From Rhizobium sp. L43 (GTDB taxonomy: Bacteria > Pseudomonadota > Alphaproteobacteria > Rhizobiales > Rhizobiaceae): a stretch of DNA of 64,000 nucleotides. The stretch lies in NCBI RefSeq assembly GCF_002531725.1, contig NZ_NWSQ01000035.1, positions 1-64,000 on the forward strand. Direction: 5' to 3'. Position 1 is the stretch's first letter, and every line of letters starts with the position of its first letter. The notes below the pieces were generated by a model. It was given only the letters and a program-made list of their open reading frames with translations. It did no database searches and was not told the origin of the DNA. Shown here piece by piece: positions 60,525 through 64,000 of the stretch. The translations under genes were made by a program, and so were the position numbers.

Positions 60525-60975
60525 CACCTTTGCCTGGGTCGAGCCGCGGGTCTCAACCCAGGCAAAGGTGTCCGGCAGGGCGGATGATGGGGGCTGAGAA
60601 GCCCACGTAAAAGTCGCAGCTGCGCCCTATTCCTCGCTGTTCTTGCTCCAGAAGCCACCCCACCCTCCGTCATCCTCGGGCTTGACCCGAGGATCTACGC
60701 CGGTCTCCATCGGGAGCGGGAATGGATCCCAGGCTCAAGGCCTGGGATGACGGAGAGTGGGAGCCTGTTTCTGCCAAACTCGACGTCCGCGCAGCGGATG
60801 ATGCGTGACATTCCTGGTTCAACGCGGTGCTTTGTGGCTCCTCATCCACCTGCCGGCGCCTTCTCTCCGAGGGAGAAGAGGATATGCCGCGCCTTCCCGT
60901 TCCCCACCCACTCATCACATGGCACGTTCCCTCGCCCCGTTTACGGCAGGGTTGTCCGGGGGAACCAAAAACTAA
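60525..60975. repeat. Mosaic of RIME-like and other inverted intergenic repeats
   Basis: 60530-60600 has TGCCTGGGTCGAGCCGCGGGTCTCAACCCAGGC, a hairpin. 60657-60770 has TCCGTCATCCTCGGGCTTGACCCGAGGATC and the inverse-like AGGCTCAAGGCCTGGGATGACGGAGA, a frequent rhizobial intergenic dyad. 60838-60960 has RIME blocks CCTCATCCACCTGCCGGCGCCTTCTC. No gene. Confidence 0.65.
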
Positions 60976-60977
60976 CC

Positions 60978-61439
60978 TCACGCAGCCTTCGTTGCCCGAT
61001 CAATCGGATGCTGCGAGCGGAAGCCGACGGCGAGGCGGTTCCAGATGTTGATCGCGCCGATCGCCACGGTAATCTCGGTCATCTCCTTCTCGGAGAAATG
61101 TGCCTTCAGCGCCTCGTAGTCGGCATCCGGGGCGCCCGACTTGGCGATATTGGTCACCGCGTCGACCCAGCCGAGCAGGGCGCGTTCGCGGGAATCATAG
61201 ACCGGCGATTCCCGCCAGACGCACATCAGATTGATCCATTGTTCGGAGAGTCCATCATGGCGGGCTTCCTTCACATGCATGTCGACGCAATAGGCGCAGC
61301 CGTTGATCTGCGAGGCGCGCAGCTTGATCAGGTGGATGAAGCGGCGCTCCAGCCCGGACGACTGGACATATTGCTCGAGGGCGGCGACCGCCTTGTAGGC
61401 ATCGGGAGCGGCTTTGGCGAAGTTGAAACGGGGTTGCAT
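60978..61439 (-). CDS. Carboxymuconolactone decarboxylase / AhpD-like protein
   Basis: 153 residues. The family core is RRFIHLIKLRASQINGCAYCVDMHVKEARHDGLSEQWI: the Cys-x-x-Cys-x-x-x-His active site (CAYCVDMH, about 51-58) of AhpD-like peroxidase partners. Later EKEMTEITVAIGAINIWNRLAVGFR. Likely a redox enzyme using the CxxC. It is 23 bp downstream of the Rrf2 regulator on the same strand, so expression is probably controlled by it. Confidence 0.92.
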   Translation of the reverse strand: MQPRFNFAKAAPDAYKAVAALEQYVQSSGLERRFIHLIKLRASQINGCAYCVDMHVKEARHDGLSEQWINLMCVWRESPVYDSRERALLGWVDAVTNIAKSGAPDADYEALKAHFSEKEMTEITVAIGAINIWNRLAVGFRSQHPIDRATKAA

Positions 61440-61462
61440 GGTCTTTCTCCTGTGTGAGGGGC

Positions 61463-61963
61463 TCAGCGAGCCGTCTTGCGTTCATGGATTTCAAGGAAGG
61501 CGCAGCCTCTGGCTGCGATCGATCCGTCGTCGAGGGCATTCAGTTCGATGCCGAGATCGGCAATGCTGGTCTTGGCGAGTTCGGCCCGATAGACCCGTTC
61601 GGCCCGGAGCATCGCCGCGCTGATGTTGCAGGGCGTGGCGAAGAAGCGGTCGGCGACCGGGTTCGGCCCGCGCTGGCGGATTTCGGCGCAGCGGAAAGCC
61701 GGCGCCGGTCCCTCGACCGCGAGCAGGATGTCGAGCAGCGAGATCTCCTCAGCTGCCTTCGCCAGCCGATATCCGCCTTTCGGCCCCGGTACGGTATCGA
61801 GGATGCCGGCGCCCGACAGCGCCTGCAGATGCTTCAAGAGATAACTCGTCGACACACCGTGGAATTCCGCCAGCGCCGCCGCCGAAAGCACGCCGCCTGC
61901 GGTGAGGCCGGACAGCATGGCTACGCTGTGAATGGCTTGTTCGACCCCGTCGCTCATCTTCAT
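61463..61963 (-). CDS. Rrf2-family transcriptional regulator
   Basis: 166 residues from the ATG at 61963 behind GAGGAGACCAGCTGC. Winged helix at about 15-75 (LTAGGVLSAAALAEFHGVSTSYLLKHLQALSGAGILDTVPGPKGGYRLAKAAEEISLLDILLAVEG), the Rrf2 pattern. Two Cys in the C-terminal half (RCAEIRQRG, TPCNISAAM) may sense redox, but the three-Cys cluster of iron-sulphur members such as IscR is not complete. First gene of a pair with the AhpD-like protein; a palindrome lies 20 bp upstream. Confidence 0.92.
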   Translation of the reverse strand: MKMSDGVEQAIHSVAMLSGLTAGGVLSAAALAEFHGVSTSYLLKHLQALSGAGILDTVPGPKGGYRLAKAAEEISLLDILLAVEGPAPAFRCAEIRQRGPNPVADRFFATPCNISAAMLRAERVYRAELAKTSIADLGIELNALDDGSIAARGCAFLEIHERKTAR

Positions 61964-61982
61964 GCAGCTGGTCTCCTCAATT

Positions 61983-62003
61983 CGTGGATAAAAAATATCC
62001 ACG
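61983..62003. promoter_or_regulatory. Palindromic operator upstream of the Rrf2 gene
   Basis: CGTGGATA-AAAAA-TATCCACG, a perfect inverted repeat with 8-bp arms in the 127-bp region between the divergent Rrf2 gene and YitT copy 2. Position and symmetry make it the likely Rrf2 operator for autoregulation and possibly control of the YitT gene. Confidence 0.75.
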
Positions 62004-62090
62004 ACTAAGACTGATGTCAAGAGGCGCCGTCCCTGCTTGCCTTTATGCCTCCGCCGGATAGAAGAGGGAAAAAGCCGACAGGGGAACATC

Positions 62091-62723
62091 ATGGCATCCA
62101 ACGCCTTCGCAGGCCTTCTGAATTCCAGCGCCGATCGTCACTCGCGGTTCGACGACGCCCAGGGCATCGTCGCCGGCAGCATGCTCGCCGTACTCGGCGT
62201 CTCGCTGCTCTCGGGCGCCGGACTGCTCGCCGGCGGCACCGCGGGCCTGGCCTTCCTCGCTCATTATGCGACAGGCTTCAGCTTCGGCCTGTGCTTCTTC
62301 GCCGTGAACCTGCCCTTTTATTACCTCGCTTTCCGGCGTTTGGGTCTCGCCTTCACCGTCAAGACCTTCGCCGCCATCGCCCTGACCTCGGTCCTGTCCG
62401 AATTCGTCCCGGGCTTTATCGGCATCGCGCATGTCAATCCTATCGCCGGCGCGCTGTTCGGCGGCCTCGTCATCGGCGCCGGCATGCTGGCGCTCTTCCG
62501 CCATCGCGCCAGCCTCGGCGGCATCGGCATCCTTGCCCTCTATATCCAGGATCGTCTCGGCTGGCGGGCCGGCCTCGTTCAGCTCGGCTTCGACTGCGTC
62601 ATCCTGGCGCTCTCCTTCTTCGTCGCCAGCCCCTTCATCATCGCCTGCTCCGTGCTCGGTGCCGTCGTGCTCAACCTGACGATTGCCATCAACCACCGCA
62701 AGGACCGCTATATCGCAATCTAG
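62091..62723 (+). CDS. YitT family membrane protein (copy 2)
   Basis: 210 residues from the ATG at 62091 (MASNAFAGLLNSS), behind GGGGAACATC. It aligns along its full length with the protein at 59550: HSRFDDAQGIVAGSMLAVLGVSLLSGAGLLAGGTAGLAFLAHYATGFSFGLCFF, AFRRLGLAFTVKTFAAIALTSVLSE, RHRASLGGIGILALYIQDRLGWRAGLVQL, NLTIAINHRKDRYIAI. Divergent from the Rrf2 gene. Its stop lies inside a long inverted repeat. Confidence 0.9.
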   Translation: MASNAFAGLLNSSADRHSRFDDAQGIVAGSMLAVLGVSLLSGAGLLAGGTAGLAFLAHYATGFSFGLCFFAVNLPFYYLAFRRLGLAFTVKTFAAIALTSVLSEFVPGFIGIAHVNPIAGALFGGLVIGAGMLALFRHRASLGGIGILALYIQDRLGWRAGLVQLGFDCVILALSFFVASPFIIACSVLGAVVLNLTIAINHRKDRYIAI

Positions 62724-62772
62724 ATCCGGATGATTTCTGGCTGCTCCAGCCTGAAATCATCCGGATCTAGAT
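62718..62772. repeat. Long inverted repeat at the YitT 3' end
   Basis: Arms of 20 bp (ATCTAGATCCGGATGATTTC and its exact complement) with further pairing GGCTG / CAGCC inside. It starts within the last codons of the YitT gene and could fold into a very stable hairpin. A T-run is missing, so it may be a mobile intergenic repeat that now acts as a 3' end. Confidence 0.75.
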
Positions 62773-62786
62773 CAAGGAAGCAGAGC

Positions 62787-62834
62787 ATGATGTCGTCCGA
62801 AAACCGCTCACACTTTTCGGCATCATGCTCGTAA
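62787..62834. repeat. Second inverted repeat, GAGCATGATG type
   Basis: GAGCATGATG..CCGAAAA pairs with TTTTCGG..CATCATGCTC around CCGCTCACAC. This dyad type recurs in rhizobial intergenic regions. It overlaps the first possible ATG (62825) of the helicase gene. Confidence 0.65.
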
Positions 62835-64000
62835 AGGCTCGCGGCTCTTCTTTTTCCCTGGCATTTCACTACCTTCCAGGCGTGGACCAGATCGATTCCG
62901 AAGCCCGTGCACTGCTGCCTGCCGCCTTTACCCGCTGGTTTGCGGAAAAGGGCTGGCGCCCGCGCGCCCATCAGCTGGAATTGCTTGCCCGCGCCGAGGC
63001 CGGCGAAAGCACGCTGCTGATCGCGCCGACCGGCGCCGGCAAGACGCTCGCCGGTTTCCTGCCCTCGCTCACCGATCTCACCCACCGCGGCAAAATCCCG
63101 CCCGGCTCCGCCTTCACCGGCATCCACACGCTCTATGTCTCGCCGCTGAAGGCGCTTGCCATCGATATTGAACGCAATCTGATGAAGCCGGTCGCGGAGA
63201 TGGGCCTGCCGGTCACGATCGAAAACCGCACCGGCGATACGCCGAACGCCAAGCGCCAGCGCCAGAAGCTCAACCCGCCGGATATTCTGCTGACGACACC
63301 GGAGCAGGTCGCTTTGCTTCTGGCGAACCGCGAGGCCGAACGCTTCTTCAAGGACCTGAAATATATCGTCCTCGACGAGCTGCATTCGCTCGTCACCTCC
63401 AAGCGCGGCCATATGCTGTCGCTCGGCCTTGCCCGCCTGCGTCGCCTTGCCCCCGGCCTCCAGACCATCGGCCTGTCGGCCACCGTTGCCGAGCCGATGG
63501 ATTTGCAGAAATGGCTGGTCGAGCAGGAGGAGGGGAAAGAACATCATGCCGGCCTCGTCGTCGTCGAAGGCGGCGCCAAGCCCGATATTTCGATCCTGTC
63601 AACCGAAGAGCGCATTCCCTGGGCCGGCCATGCCGCCCGCTATGCCATTCCCGATGTCTACAACAAGCTCCTCGAACACAAGACGACGCTGCTTTTCGTC
63701 AACACCCGCAGCCAGGCCGAAATGCTGTTCCAGGCGCTCTGGACGATCAATGACGACAATCTGCCGATTGCCCTTCACCACGGTTCGCTCGACGTCGCCC
63801 AGCGCCGCAAGGTCGAGGCGGCCATGGCCGAAAACCGGCTGCGCGCCGTCGTCGCCACCTCGACGCTCGATCTCGGCATCGACTGGGGCGATGTCGATCT
63901 CGTCATCCATGTCGGCGCGCCGAAGGGCGCCTCGCGGCTTGCCCAGCGCATCGGCCGCGCCAATCACCGCATGGACGAGCCCTCGAAGGCGATCCTCGTG
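62825..64000 (+). CDS. Ligase-associated DEXH-box helicase (Lhr-like), partial
   Basis: The gene runs off the window; 392 codons are visible. The start is the ATG at 62825, which lies in a repeat, or more likely the GTG at 62882 (VDQIDSEARALLPAAF). Q-motif region WRPRAHQLELLARAEAGEST, Walker A APTGAGKT, VSPLKALAIDIERN, motif II LDELHS, motif III GLSATVAEP, then motifs of the second RecA domain FVNTRSQAE, LHHGSLDVAQRRKVEAAM and VVATSTLDLGIDWGDVDLVIHVGAPKGASRLAQRIGRANHR. This is the Lhr core of proteins usually encoded with a DNA ligase and a metallo-beta-lactamase-like exonuclease in a repair cluster; those genes would lie beyond the window end. Confidence 0.92.
   Translation, partial: MLVKARGSSFSLAFHYLPGVDQIDSEARALLPAAFTRWFAEKGWRPRAHQLELLARAEAGESTLLIAPTGAGKTLAGFLPSLTDLTHRGKIPPGSAFTGIHTLYVSPLKALAIDIERNLMKPVAEMGLPVTIENRTGDTPNAKRQRQKLNPPDILLTTPEQVALLLANREAERFFKDLKYIVLDELHSLVTSKRGHMLSLGLARLRRLAPGLQTIGLSATVAEPMDLQKWLVEQEEGKEHHAGLVVVEGGAKPDISILSTEERIPWAGHAARYAIPDVYNKLLEHKTTLLFVNTRSQAEMLFQALWTINDDNLPIALHHGSLDVAQRRKVEAAMAENRLRAVVATSTLDLGIDWGDVDLVIHVGAPKGASRLAQRIGRANHRMDEPSKAILV

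Noticed and set aside
28919..61000. CRISPR arrays
   Set aside because: The repeats are RIME-like mosaics in single intergenic places; there is no regular spacer pattern and no cas gene.

Overview
The window looks like chromosome of an alphaproteobacterium of the Rhizobium etli / R. leguminosarum type. The signs are high GC; RIME-like intergenic repeats in at least seven places; a phoR-pstSCAB-phoU-phoB block behind tandem Pho boxes; GcrA; a SAM-II riboswitch in front of metZ; a LexA box of the alphaproteobacterial GAAC-N7-GAAC form; and the long Rhizobiales-type dCTP deaminase. Assignments rest on reading motifs by eye, with no database search.

Layout. 1-6570 holds ordinary accessory-metabolism genes: an SbmA/YddA-like ABC exporter, a GFA protein, a MarR regulator divergent from an NTF2-like protein, a DHA2 drug exporter and two secreted proteins. 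6764-23921 is a complete genomic island of about 17.1 kb. It is inserted in the 3' end of tRNA-Thr(CGT) and bounded by an identical 46-bp repeat. The island carries a tyrosine integrase, an AlpA-like HTH protein, and a single-chain type IIB topoisomerase (Topo VI B and A parts fused, Topo VIII-like) coupled to a DnaT-like replication protein. It also carries an ATP-dependent DNA ligase, a LexA-controlled cluster of small zinc-ribbon proteins ending in an SNase-like nuclease, a PLD-like protein, many small unknown proteins and several broken genes. I see no capsid, portal, terminase or conjugation genes, so it resembles a satellite or integrated-plasmid type element.

24-36 kb is core: a nitronate monooxygenase-like enzyme, PPK2, then the phosphate regulon (phoR, Pho boxes, pstS, pstC, pstA, pstB, phoU, phoB). 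PstSCAB imports phosphate, PhoU and PhoR sense the transporter state, PhoB activates through the Pho boxes, and PPK2 next door handles polyphosphate. 36-44 kb carries gcrA with a cluster of GANTC sites upstream, argD-argF-hslO, apaG, metZ under a SAM-II riboswitch with a clear terminator/antiterminator, dcd and tRNA-Gly(CCC).

44.2-46.2 kb is a lower-GC patch with the most unusual expression signal here. Two minus-strand reading frames are joined by a textbook -1 ribosomal frameshift site: slippery GGGAAAC in the right phase, a 6-nt spacer that includes the zero-frame stop, and a perfect 8-bp stem-loop. It would produce a 642-residue membrane protein.

47-64 kb is core or variable Rhizobium chromosome: an MCP, a solute-binding protein, a TerB-like protein, a degenerate SNase-like protein, an S24 repressor, a LuxR-type response regulator, pyrD, a MATE exporter, a CAP-domain lipoprotein, a TPR-methyltransferase, two YitT paralogues flanking an Rrf2/AhpD-like pair, and the start of a ligase-associated DEXH helicase that runs off the window.
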